DNA from: Shewanella pneumatophori
GTDB taxonomy: Bacteria; Pseudomonadota; Gammaproteobacteria; Enterobacterales; Shewanellaceae
Assembly: GCF_023283895.1 (NCBI RefSeq)
Contig: NZ_JAKILB010000008.1
Location: 124,001 to 188,000 of the forward strand
Direction: 5' to 3'
DNA: 64,000 nt
Shown: one piece after another, positions 37,885 to 45,393 of the stretch
Numbering within the stretch: the stretch's first letter is position 1
How the letters are laid out: every line of letters begins with the position of its first letter
The notes under the pieces: generated by a model
Seen by the model: the letters and a program-made list of their open reading frames with translations, nothing else
Databases searched by the model: none
Told to the model about the DNA's origin: nothing
Made by a program: the position numbers and the translations under genes

Positions 37885-37970
37885 TTAATGTATTGCAATA
37901 ACAGCAAAAGCGTCAGATAAGCGACGTTTGCAAATGATTTAGTTTGACTAATACCGACCGGAAAATTGAG

Positions 37971-39140
37971 ATGAAATCAGCACTATATTCAGTAACCGCA
38001 TTGTTGTGCTTCATATCATCAGCAATAACAACGCCCGTTGAAGCTAAATGGATCACAGTAAGTGGCCAAGCAGAAATTATTGATAATGATGTAGCCCAAG
38101 CTCGAGAAGATGCGATTCATCAAGCAGTCAGTTACGCAACCCTTAAATCTGGAGCTCAATTTGTTAGTCAGCAAACAGTCAGTAACGGCCAGCTAATTGA
38201 AGATTCATTTACTGTGGCTCACCAAACCCAAAGCCAAAATATTGAGCTTCTATCTGAGAAAGTAGATAACAATGTGCTCACAGTTAATATCCGACTCGAT
38301 CTCATTGAGCCGATAAATCTGGAGTGCCAGAGTGGCGAGTTAAAGGCCGCCATTCTTATTCCGCAATCACTGATTAACGATCGCACGCAACTAAGATACG
38401 GTAATCTAGGTCTGTTTGAACAAAATATTTCGCAGCGTTTGGCGTATATTTTAGCCCAGCAATCAAGCAGCAGCTTCCCTCAAGTTCATGCAAATGAGCG
38501 CCTAGATATAGATCAAGCTTTAGTTGATGTTCGCGGCTACAGGCTGCCAACTTGGTTAGGTGAAATTACCGATAGCCAATATATCCTATTACCTGAAATC
38601 ATTGATATTTCAACCGAGCCATTTACTAGCACGCTAGGCCTGTGGGACAACGACCCACAACGTACATTCCAAATACGTGTGTCACTATTTCACGCTGTCA
38701 GTGGTGAGAAAATTTGGAGTCAACAATATCAAGACGAAGCAGAGTGGGAGTTCAAACGTCAGCAAACCGTTAATTCAAATAGCGAAATGTTTTGGCGTTC
38801 TGAATACGGTGAAGCCATTGACCGAGTGCTCACGCAAGTTAGCCACGATATTGATGACAATTTAAATTGCCGACCACTGCTCGGGCAAGTGGTATCTAGG
38901 CAAGGCGATAGAATTATCATTAATCTTGGACGTGAGCATGGTATTAGAGTTGGTGATAAATTACAGATTGTTTTACAGCAAAACATGCCTGACAGATTAG
39001 ATAATATGCGCGCAGTGGCCAGTAAGAGCAGAGCAAGCATCACTATTGACCAAGTGAGTCAGCAAAGCGCAACCGCTGAACTTAAAGGCATAGCGGCATC
39101 TATAAATGTCCAATTAAGTGATTTAGCCATAAAGCTATAA
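37971..39140 (+). CDS. flgT: Flagellar H-ring protein FlgT
   Basis: FlgT forms the H ring around the LP ring and helps build the T ring of sodium-driven polar motors. The 389-residue product has a signal peptide (cleavage near VEA-KW). The N-terminal domain follows with ITVSGQAEIIDNDVAQAREDAIHQAVSYATLKSGAQF, then a central domain, and a C-terminal domain with VVSRQGDRIIINLGREHGIRVGDKLQIV. The ATG at 37971 follows GGAAAA; the frame opens 27 bases earlier at a TTG with no signal-peptide logic. Confidence 0.94.
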   Translation: MKSALYSVTALLCFISSAITTPVEAKWITVSGQAEIIDNDVAQAREDAIHQAVSYATLKSGAQFVSQQTVSNGQLIEDSFTVAHQTQSQNIELLSEKVDNNVLTVNIRLDLIEPINLECQSGELKAAILIPQSLINDRTQLRYGNLGLFEQNISQRLAYILAQQSSSSFPQVHANERLDIDQALVDVRGYRLPTWLGEITDSQYILLPEIIDISTEPFTSTLGLWDNDPQRTFQIRVSLFHAVSGEKIWSQQYQDEAEWEFKRQQTVNSNSEMFWRSEYGEAIDRVLTQVSHDIDDNLNCRPLLGQVVSRQGDRIIINLGREHGIRVGDKLQIVLQQNMPDRLDNMRAVASKSRASITIDQVSQQSATAELKGIAASINVQLSDLAIKL

Positions 39141-39230
39141 CGACTTTTAGCCGATGACTAGCAAGCGTTCTATTGCTGAGCTGACAATGGTGAGCAGTAA
39201 AAACAGCACAAGTTTAAAATAATAGCCGTT

Positions 39231-39259
39231 ACCAATAGCGAGTTATTCTCGCTATTGGT
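39231..39259 (+). terminator. Hairpin after flgT
   Basis: Perfect 12-base arms ACCAATAGCGAG and CTCGCTATTGGT flank TTATT, 90 bases after flgT. The following CATTAAAATTG is a poor T-run, so termination is likely but not certain. Confidence 0.65.
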
Positions 39260-39343
39260 CATTAAAATTGACTGAGCGAACATTTATTAAGCAACTAAAT
39301 TTAAAGACTTTTCATCTGCTCTTTTCATCTAGTCTAAAACCAG

Positions 39344-39349
39344 TATAAT
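39344..39349 (+). promoter_or_regulatory. Promoter -10 for tRNA-Arg
   Basis: A perfect TATAAT lies nine bases before the tRNA 5' end, with TTTTCA 16 bases upstream as a weak -35. This is a sigma-70 type promoter. Confidence 0.7.
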
Positions 39350-39358
39350 CAGCTCAGT

Positions 39359-39434
39359 CTCCCTATAGCTCAACAGGATAGAGCAGTCGCCTCCTAAGCG
39401 ATCGATCGGGGTTCGAGTCCCTGTGGGGAGACCA
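39359..39434 (+). tRNA. tRNA-Arg (anticodon CCT)
   Basis: A 76-base cloverleaf can be folded by eye. The acceptor stem pairs CTCCCTA with TGGGGAG (one G-U pair), the D arm is GCTC...GAGC, and the anticodon stem GTCGC/GCGAT carries loop CTCCTAA with anticodon CCT. The T arm is CGGGG-TTCGAGT-CCCTG and the 3' CCA is encoded. It reads AGG codons. It marks the border between the flagellar genes and the glycosylation genes; no attachment-site duplicate of its 3' end was noticed in the window. Confidence 0.95.
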
Positions 39435-39666
39435 TATACATACCTTTTTGGTGATGTTACATCTGCTATATCATTTTCATTGTTTACTTTTAGCCTCTAC
39501 GCGGCTCACAAACTAATCCTCACAGTGTTAGCTCTACTTTTTGTTTTTACTCTTATTTACGCTCAAAATCACCTATTCAAGTTCAGCCGCTTATCGTTAA
39601 CTGATACCATAAAGACTATGCGTTAGCAGCACTGTTTTCGCTAGCTCAATTTCAAGGATCCTTTAA

Positions 39667-40995
39667 ATGACTGAACTGTTTACAAGCAATTTAAATATTA
39701 TAAGTCAACGCTGGCCTGCTGTTGCGTCACAGCTAACACTTGCAAAATTTGACCATTTTGATGCCAACCTTGTAACCGGACAGAACCAAACCATCTCGAT
39801 TGATGGGATCCAGTTAAGTAGCCGCCATAATCGCCTTGCAGAAGCGCAACTCTTTATTGAACAGCTGCCTAAAAACTGTATTGATGTGACAGTTTACGGC
39901 GTAGGAATGGGAGATGTTATTTCACTCTTGTGTGATGACTCTATAATTGACGATTCACTGCAAACTCCCGTTAAAATGAAGCTGAAAACTATCACGGTTT
40001 GCCCACTTAACTTTTCGCTATTTGCATTATTACTTTGCTATACAGATCAAAGTGAGTGGCTTACTGATCCTAGGGTAAATATTAAAAGTGAATTAATGCA
40101 GGATGTGACTGATGGCCCTTATATTGCCATCACGCCAGATCTATTATTGATTGATGATAGTAATGCCTCGTTACGTGATCTTTTGGTTTATGAGAACAAC
40201 CGTGCTTATGCCAATCAGCGCTCACAAGACAATGAAACGACTTTTCTTGAAAGACTCGCAGCAAATCAATATCTGCTCAAAAGAGACCCTGATGCAGCCA
40301 TACTTAAGGAGCAGTTTAGCCAATCCACAGCGTATGTAATTGGCACAGGGCCTTCTTTAGAGCAGCACTATCAGTTTTTAGCTAAAGAAAGGCTTAAGCC
40401 ATTAGGCAAGCGGCCAATATTCATTGCTGTAGACACCGCATTAACGCCGCTTATCAGTAATGGCGTTATCCCTGATATTGTGGTAAGTATCGAGCAAAAC
40501 ATTACTCGCGAGCACTTCCCGCAAACATTAGCTGACGATATCAACTTGGTTTATTTTCCGACCGTACCTACAGATGTGATTGAATGGTGGCCTGGCCCTA
40601 AATACAACGCTTATTCACAGCACGTTAAATATGATGCTATCAATAAGCAACTTACTAAGTTAAGGCTATTTTCTAATGGAAGCGTTCTTCATCCAGCTAT
40701 CGATTTGGCCGTTCATCTGCAAGCATCTGACATCACCCTTTTTGGTAGCGACTTCTGCTACCCGAATAATAAAACCCATGCCCATTGGCAGGACGGCGCC
40801 TTAGGGTTAAAGGCTGAGCATGCTAAGCATTGGGTGTTTAACGGCTTAGGGGAAAAAGTGGCGACCGAGCTCAACTTTAGAGGCTATTTAAGAAGTTTAG
40901 AGCAGTATATTAGTGCAAAGCCTGATGTTAGTTTTTATCAGTCCAGCTTGTCTAGTGCGCGTATTAAAGGTGCCTGTTTTAAGGAATGCAACTAA
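39667..40995 (+). CDS. Motility accessory factor family protein (Maf-1), flagellin glycosylation
   Basis: Maf proteins (MAF_flag10/DUF115) are believed to transfer nonulosonic acids such as Pse to flagellin. The 442-residue product has the family GTGPSL motif at residues 226-231 (AYVIGTGPSLEQHY), then VAVDTALTPLISNGVIPDIVVSIEQN, and ITLFGSDFCYPNN near residue 355. There is no signal peptide or membrane helix. It lies just past a tRNA gene and overlaps a tiny gene at its stop codon. The precise target and sugar are inferred from the adjacent pse genes. Confidence 0.85.
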   Translation: MTELFTSNLNIISQRWPAVASQLTLAKFDHFDANLVTGQNQTISIDGIQLSSRHNRLAEAQLFIEQLPKNCIDVTVYGVGMGDVISLLCDDSIIDDSLQTPVKMKLKTITVCPLNFSLFALLLCYTDQSEWLTDPRVNIKSELMQDVTDGPYIAITPDLLLIDDSNASLRDLLVYENNRAYANQRSQDNETTFLERLAANQYLLKRDPDAAILKEQFSQSTAYVIGTGPSLEQHYQFLAKERLKPLGKRPIFIAVDTALTPLISNGVIPDIVVSIEQNITREHFPQTLADDINLVYFPTVPTDVIEWWPGPKYNAYSQHVKYDAINKQLTKLRLFSNGSVLHPAIDLAVHLQASDITLFGSDFCYPNNKTHAHWQDGALGLKAEHAKHWVFNGLGEKVATELNFRGYLRSLEQYISAKPDVSFYQSSLSSARIKGACFKECN

Positions 40996-41249
40996 TGACT
41001 CAAATGGTAAATAGCCCTCTTATTCAGCAATTAATAAGCACAGCTCATCAATTAAGGTTAGGTCATGAGGCACAAGGTTCATTACAGTTGACCGAATGCA
41101 TCGATAAGTTGATTGAGCTGCAACCTTCTTTGACGAATAATCAGCAAATCATGCCCATATTAAGCAGTATGCTTGCCGCGCAAGAAAAGCATGACTGGTT
41201 AGGATTAGCGGATGCTTTAGAGTATGAATTACCCTTATTACTTTCATAA
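40995..41249 (+). CDS. Small helical protein coupled to maf-1 (unknown function)
   Basis: The stop of maf-1 and the start of this gene share a base (TAATG), which indicates translational coupling. AAGGA lies nine bases before the ATG at 40995; an in-frame ATG nine bases earlier is too close to it. The 84-residue product is predicted to be helical and Leu/Gln-rich, with no signal, membrane helix or recognised domain. Its motif-free helical nature would suit an adaptor or a small partner of Maf-1, but that is inference only. Confidence 0.7.
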   Translation: MTQMVNSPLIQQLISTAHQLRLGHEAQGSLQLTECIDKLIELQPSLTNNQQIMPILSSMLAAQEKHDWLGLADALEYELPLLLS

Positions 41250-41271
41250 GAGCAGCTTACATGAGATCAGC

Positions 41272-41333
41272 TTTAACAAACGCTGTTTGTTAAACTAAGT
41301 TAGCCTGAAGCAAGTGACTTGTTCTTCAGGCTA
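41272..41333. terminator. Tandem hairpins between convergent small gene and methylase
   Basis: Two stems follow each other: TTTAACAAAC-GCT-GTTTGTTAAA (41272-41294), and TAGCCTGAAG...CTTCAGGCTA (41301-41333), which itself encloses CAAG-TGA-CTTG. They lie between convergent genes and can serve both directions. T-runs are weak. Confidence 0.65.
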
Positions 41334-41393
41334 TGCGCTTTAAAAGCGTAATACTTAGTCCTGTTATAGAGCCTGCTGTAATCGCAGGTTCAT

Positions 41394-42023
41394 TTAAGCA
41401 GGGATTGATGATTTTTCTAATAAAAACCAAGTTAAATCGTCTTGCGGAAATTGTCTGTCTCTATGGTAACTAAATCCATAATCAACAAGTTTAAGATCGG
41501 CATACTTATCTAACATTTCACCGGCAAAGTCTCTCTTGAATAACTTACCACTATGGCCACGGTAAGGTACTTCAACCGGTGACGGATTATAATATTCCAC
41601 AATACAGATGTAGCGAGCACTCGCATTGTATAACGCGTCATAAACCTCAGCTAAGGCTTCTGGGTTAATGTGAATGAGTACACCTTTAATAAAGGTCATT
41701 TCATATTGGCGCTCAGGCGTAAATGTCAGCAAGGAATCATGAATGACGGTTAACTCAGAGATCTGTTTTAGCTGCTCAACCGCAGTGGCATTAATCTCAA
41801 TAGCTGACAGTTCGCTATTTGGTAGCAATTGCTTAAAAGCTCGAATATTCATGCCTATATTGGCACCAAATTCAATAAGTGAACCGACCTTTTCTGTGCG
41901 GCTAAAAATACGCGTGAACAGGGCTAGGTTACTCGCTAATAGCTCTGCCCCCTGATTACGCTTGATGTATTCATTACCAAATTCGCCCGCCCAAAAACTT
42001 TCTTGCTCTGTCTTATATGCCAT
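41394..42023 (-). CDS. Pseudaminic-acid-associated SAM methyltransferase
   Basis: The 209-residue product has the Rossmann methyltransferase fold. The SAM-binding motif is SLIEFGANIGMNI, the acidic strand LSAIEINATA follows, and a later MTFIKGVLIHINPEALAEVYDAL segment is present. The opening AYKTEQESFWAGEFGNEYIKRN is characteristic of methylases found next to pse genes (the family named pseudaminic acid biosynthesis-associated methylase). It probably methylates a Pse intermediate or the attached glycan. The ATG at 42023 is preferred; a GTG 45 bases upstream is in frame. It follows pseI after a tetranucleotide repeat. Confidence 0.82.
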   Translation of the reverse strand: MAYKTEQESFWAGEFGNEYIKRNQGAELLASNLALFTRIFSRTEKVGSLIEFGANIGMNIRAFKQLLPNSELSAIEINATAVEQLKQISELTVIHDSLLTFTPERQYEMTFIKGVLIHINPEALAEVYDALYNASARYICIVEYYNPSPVEVPYRGHSGKLFKRDFAGEMLDKYADLKLVDYGFSYHRDRQFPQDDLTWFLLEKSSIPA

Positions 42024-42096
42024 GCTCAACTTACCTATTATATTATCGTCACTCGTAAACCCGCTCACGAGCTGCTAACGGTTATCAATCCCGACC

Positions 42097-42120
42097 AACT
42101 AACTAACTAACTAACTAACT
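42097..42120. repeat. Tetranucleotide repeat (AACT)6 at the pseI stop
   Basis: Six perfect copies of AACT cover the pseI stop codon and the first bases after it. On the minus strand this is (AGTT)6; because four is not a multiple of three, TAG appears in all three frames. The stop used is in the first unit, so slippage would not change PseI. Confidence 0.9.
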
Positions 42121-43167
42121 ATGGACATGCTCCATTTTCAAAGCTGTCCCCGCAGTTAAATCTTGGCTAAAGCGCGTCCCAATAACGGTTTCTAAATGTT
42201 TGGGTGCTAAACCAAAACCTGGACGTATACTTTTCACATTATCTAATGTGACCAACTCTCCGGCCTTAACAGGCTTCACCACATACAGTGACCGCCTGAA
42301 CTTTACATTCGCTTGTTCAGCGGCGCTGCGGGCATAATTGACCTTACCGAGTGCTGACCAAGCCAACTTACTATCGCGGCAAAGTTGCTCGAGTTCGTTT
42401 GGTTCTAACGAGAAACTATCGTCAGGGCCGCCGCCAGTTCTATCGAGTGTGACGTGTTTTTCAATAATACTGGCGCCTAAGCTAGTGGCAGCAATTGCAG
42501 TGATATTGCTTAAAGTATGATCTGACAGTCCAGTTACCAGATCAAATCGATCTTTCATATCAACCAGAGTAGCAAGGTTGTAGTCCTCAGCCGCTGCAGG
42601 GTAAGCACTAACACAATGTAAAATTGCGAGCTCTTTACAACCTGCACTACGCGCAGCGTCGATGGCTTCTGCAATCTCTTCAGCATTAGCCATGCCTGTT
42701 GATATGATAAGTGGCTTACCTGTTGCCCCTGCGTATTTAATTAACGGCAAGTCAATGGCTTCAAACGAGGCTATCTTGTAAGCTGGCGCATTAAGATCTT
42801 CTAATAGATCAACAGCGGTTGAATCGAATGGTGAGCTAAATAGAGTAATGCCTAATTGGCGCGCATAATCAAACAAAGGTTTATGCCAATCCCAAGGTGT
42901 ATGCGCCCACTCATACAACTGATATAAGCTTTGTCCGTGCCAAAGGCCACCTTCAATTTGAAAATCACTATGATCGCAATCTATGGTAATGGTATCAGGT
43001 CGATAAGTTTGCATTTTTACCGCATCAGCTCCAGCCTTTTTTGCTGCTGCAATAATATCGAAAGCGGTTTGAATATTACCATTATGGTTAGCTGATAACT
43101 CAGCAATAATATAGGGCGCATGTCCGCCACCAATCACTCTGCCATCAATTGAAATTTGATTATTCAT
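42115..43167 (-). CDS. pseI: Pseudaminic acid synthase PseI
   Basis: PseI condenses the 2,4-diacetamido-trideoxy-altrose with phosphoenolpyruvate to give pseudaminic acid. The 350-residue product has a NeuB-type TIM barrel (about 1-285) with YIIAELSANHNGNIQTAFDII, KMQTYRPDTIT, and IIEKHVTLDRTGGGPDDSFSLEP. A C-terminal SAF/antifreeze-like domain follows (about 290-348). GGGPDD and HNGN patterns fit PseI. It overlaps the pseG end by eight bases. Confidence 0.95.
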   Translation of the reverse strand: MNNQISIDGRVIGGGHAPYIIAELSANHNGNIQTAFDIIAAAKKAGADAVKMQTYRPDTITIDCDHSDFQIEGGLWHGQSLYQLYEWAHTPWDWHKPLFDYARQLGITLFSSPFDSTAVDLLEDLNAPAYKIASFEAIDLPLIKYAGATGKPLIISTGMANAEEIAEAIDAARSAGCKELAILHCVSAYPAAAEDYNLATLVDMKDRFDLVTGLSDHTLSNITAIAATSLGASIIEKHVTLDRTGGGPDDSFSLEPNELEQLCRDSKLAWSALGKVNYARSAAEQANVKFRRSLYVVKPVKAGELVTLDNVKSIRPGFGLAPKHLETVIGTRFSQDLTAGTALKMEHVHS

Positions 43168-44698
43168 TGGTTTCCTTCGCAGGGTACTGTATCCATTGTT
43201 CTTCAGTTAACTGCTCGTATCCAGCACCTTTAAATAGTGCTTGCGATGCATAGTTGTCAGTCAACACCGTGGCGTGAATCGTTATCAATTTAAAAGCTTG
43301 TCTAATCAACAACAGTGCGGCTTTCGCGATACCTTGACGGTAACAATCTGGTGCAGTCAGGATTGAGATCAAATAATGATTAGGCTCTGCTAGTGGATCT
43401 AAGCGTACCATGCCAATGTCACTACTATTACGACGCAACATAAACAGATAACTGTCTGCTTGAGCAATTTTGTTGGCAAACCAAGCACAGTGCTCTTGCC
43501 ATGTAGGAACTGTACTGTTTAGCGCATAACGTCGCGTTGCTGGGCTTAACTGCCAGTCGTATAAACATTGGCAATCACTATGGCTGGCGCGTTTTAAATA
43601 AATCGAATTGTCTTGCAAATCTTGGGCGCTGAATAAGCTTAATGCGACTCGACTTGCCCCGAAACCATCAACAAGCTGACGACTGGTATTAGCCATCTGC
43701 TGATAATTGGCATCGCATTTCACTAAAGCCGCCTCAATAGCAGCAGTTGTTAATGATTGTGCATCACCAAGCGATATTGCCACCCCTTGTTCATCTAAGC
43801 GTTTTGCTATAGTGCGCTGATTATCGGCTAAGATGATATTTAGCGCAGGTAACGATAACGCGCAGCGCTCCCAAGCGCTTGAACCTGCTGCGCCAATAGC
43901 AACATCAGCCTGAGTGATAAAGCGCGCCATGTCAGTAACGGCAACAAACAACTGGCACTGCAATCTTGTCTCACAAATCGCTTTCTTAAGTTTGTCAGCA
44001 TGGGGGTTATTAGGCCCTATAATGACATTTACTTGGGTACTATCAGCAAGAGCGCTGGCATCTAACAGTCTAAGAACGCGTTCAGTAATATTATCAATGT
44101 CAGTGCCGCCTAGACTAAGCAATATCGTTTTAATCCTATGATATTTCAGCCTATTATTTTTAGCTTGTTCCGCATACTCACTAAACTCATCTCTTAGTAA
44201 GCAAAACTCTGTTCCGAACAAGCGCTCTGCTGGTAAATTAGTATCACTGCAGTAGTCACTAGCTTGGCGCTCAAAGGTCTGATCAAGTAATCGTTCACAG
44301 GCATAAGCACGATCCACAAGATCATCAATGACCATTAACTTATAAGTATTACCAGTTTTGGCCGCCACCGCTTTATGCCAATTAAGATCTAGACTGTAAT
44401 GATCAACAATCAACCAATCAGCATTTGCCTGAGTCATTATTTGCTCAGTTAGCAAGGCATCTTGCTGCCATGTTCGACCAAGAATCGGGGCGTCAAGTTG
44501 CTGCGTTGCAACAACTGGCAAAGTATGTAACACATAGCCCTTTTGAGCGATAAATTGATTTAAATTACCGGCCACTTCGCCCGTAATAAATTCAACCTCA
44601 CAGCCAAGTTTGCTTAATTGCGCCGCTAACGTAAGGCAGCGATATACATGGCCGCAACCAATCATTAGCGAAGCATCGGTTCGAATGATGATTTTCAA
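43160..44698 (-). CDS. pseG: PseG hydrolase fused to C-terminal GNAT acetyltransferase
   Basis: The 512-residue product joins two enzymes. Residues 1 to about 350 form PseG, the UDP-sugar hydrolase of the Pse pathway, with the N-terminal IIRTDASLMIGCGHVYRCLTLA and LLSLGGTDIDNITERVL segments of GT-B type folds. Residues about 365 to 505 form a GNAT domain, ending LTDNYASQALFKGAGYEQL. No separate pseH is present, so the GNAT part probably performs the PseH N-acetylation. It overlaps pseF by four bases and pseI by eight. Confidence 0.88.
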   Translation of the reverse strand: MKIIIRTDASLMIGCGHVYRCLTLAAQLSKLGCEVEFITGEVAGNLNQFIAQKGYVLHTLPVVATQQLDAPILGRTWQQDALLTEQIMTQANADWLIVDHYSLDLNWHKAVAAKTGNTYKLMVIDDLVDRAYACERLLDQTFERQASDYCSDTNLPAERLFGTEFCLLRDEFSEYAEQAKNNRLKYHRIKTILLSLGGTDIDNITERVLRLLDASALADSTQVNVIIGPNNPHADKLKKAICETRLQCQLFVAVTDMARFITQADVAIGAAGSSAWERCALSLPALNIILADNQRTIAKRLDEQGVAISLGDAQSLTTAAIEAALVKCDANYQQMANTSRQLVDGFGASRVALSLFSAQDLQDNSIYLKRASHSDCQCLYDWQLSPATRRYALNSTVPTWQEHCAWFANKIAQADSYLFMLRRNSSDIGMVRLDPLAEPNHYLISILTAPDCYRQGIAKAALLLIRQAFKLITIHATVLTDNYASQALFKGAGYEQLTEEQWIQYPAKETNE

Positions 44699-45393
44699 AC
44701 AGCTAACCTTTGCTGATAAAAACTAAATAAGGCTTCAGCCAACTGCCAGTCTTCAGGGGTATCAATATCAACCACACTGCCCTTTGGCAAAACTAGACCA
44801 CTAGCCTTTTCACTATATATTGGCTTAGAAGCAAGGTAGGCCGTGACTTTGCCCCAATAAAACTGACCAGTGTCATAATATGCTGCGGTTAAATCTTGGC
44901 TGCGAGTATTAAGGTGCTCTGGTGCAAACATCGCCACATTCGTGTTGTCATCGAGGCGAATTGCTCTTTGAATTGGTGCAGGGAATTCACACACAGGAAA
45001 CAAATAGTCGGCTTGCCTTTGCTGCATTTGCTGCAAACCTTGTTTTAACTGCTTAGCGGTTACAAAAGGGGCTGTAGCATAGATACAACAACAGTTCTGA
45101 TATTCAGTACCATCAAGCATTAATGCAGTAAGAGCATGCTCTATCACCATTAACGTTGTGGCATAATCGTCAGCTATTTCAGCTGGGCGCATAAAGGGCA
45201 CTTCGGCGCCATATTGCTTTGCAACCTCTGCAATTTCACTGTCATCTGTAGAAACAATTACTCTCTCAAAACAGCCACTTTGCAGCGCGGCTTCTATTGA
45301 GTAAGCAATAATAGGTTTACCGTTAAAATGCTTAATATTTTTGCGGGGAATACGTTTACTGCCGCCCCTAGCAGGAATAATTGCGACATTCAT
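44695..45393 (-). CDS. pseF: Pseudaminic acid cytidylyltransferase PseF
   Basis: PseF activates Pse with CTP to CMP-Pse, the donor for Maf proteins. The 232-residue product has the NeuA-type nucleotidyltransferase motif AIIPARGGSKRIPRKNIK at the start, GKPIIAYSIEAAL, and a C-terminal VVDIDTPEDWQLAEALF. It has the short form typical of PseF and lacks a phosphatase domain. It overlaps both pseC (one base) and pseG (four bases). Confidence 0.93.
   Translation of the reverse strand: MNVAIIPARGGSKRIPRKNIKHFNGKPIIAYSIEAALQSGCFERVIVSTDDSEIAEVAKQYGAEVPFMRPAEIADDYATTLMVIEHALTALMLDGTEYQNCCCIYATAPFVTAKQLKQGLQQMQQRQADYLFPVCEFPAPIQRAIRLDDNTNVAMFAPEHLNTRSQDLTAAYYDTGQFYWGKVTAYLASKPIYSEKASGLVLPKGSVVDIDTPEDWQLAEALFSFYQQRLAV

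Noticed and set aside
37778..37970. Start of FlgT 27 bases upstream at a TTG
   Set aside because: The extension (TNTDRKIE) would place charged residues before the signal peptide; the ATG at 37971 gives a normal signal peptide.
39359..39434. tRNA-Arg as integration site of a genomic island carrying the glycosylation genes
   Set aside because: No integrase, no second copy of the tRNA 3' end and no abrupt gene-content signature were seen; Pse genes beside flagellar genes are common in this group.
39423..39626. 67-residue reading frame after the tRNA
   Set aside because: It begins inside the tRNA 3' end, has no ribosome-binding site, and its hydrophobic content matches chance translation of AT-rich DNA.
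43821..43842. TTATCGGC followed by TTTA, resembling a minus-strand sigma-28 promoter
   Set aside because: It lies inside pseG coding sequence and the spacer is 10 bases, not 15.
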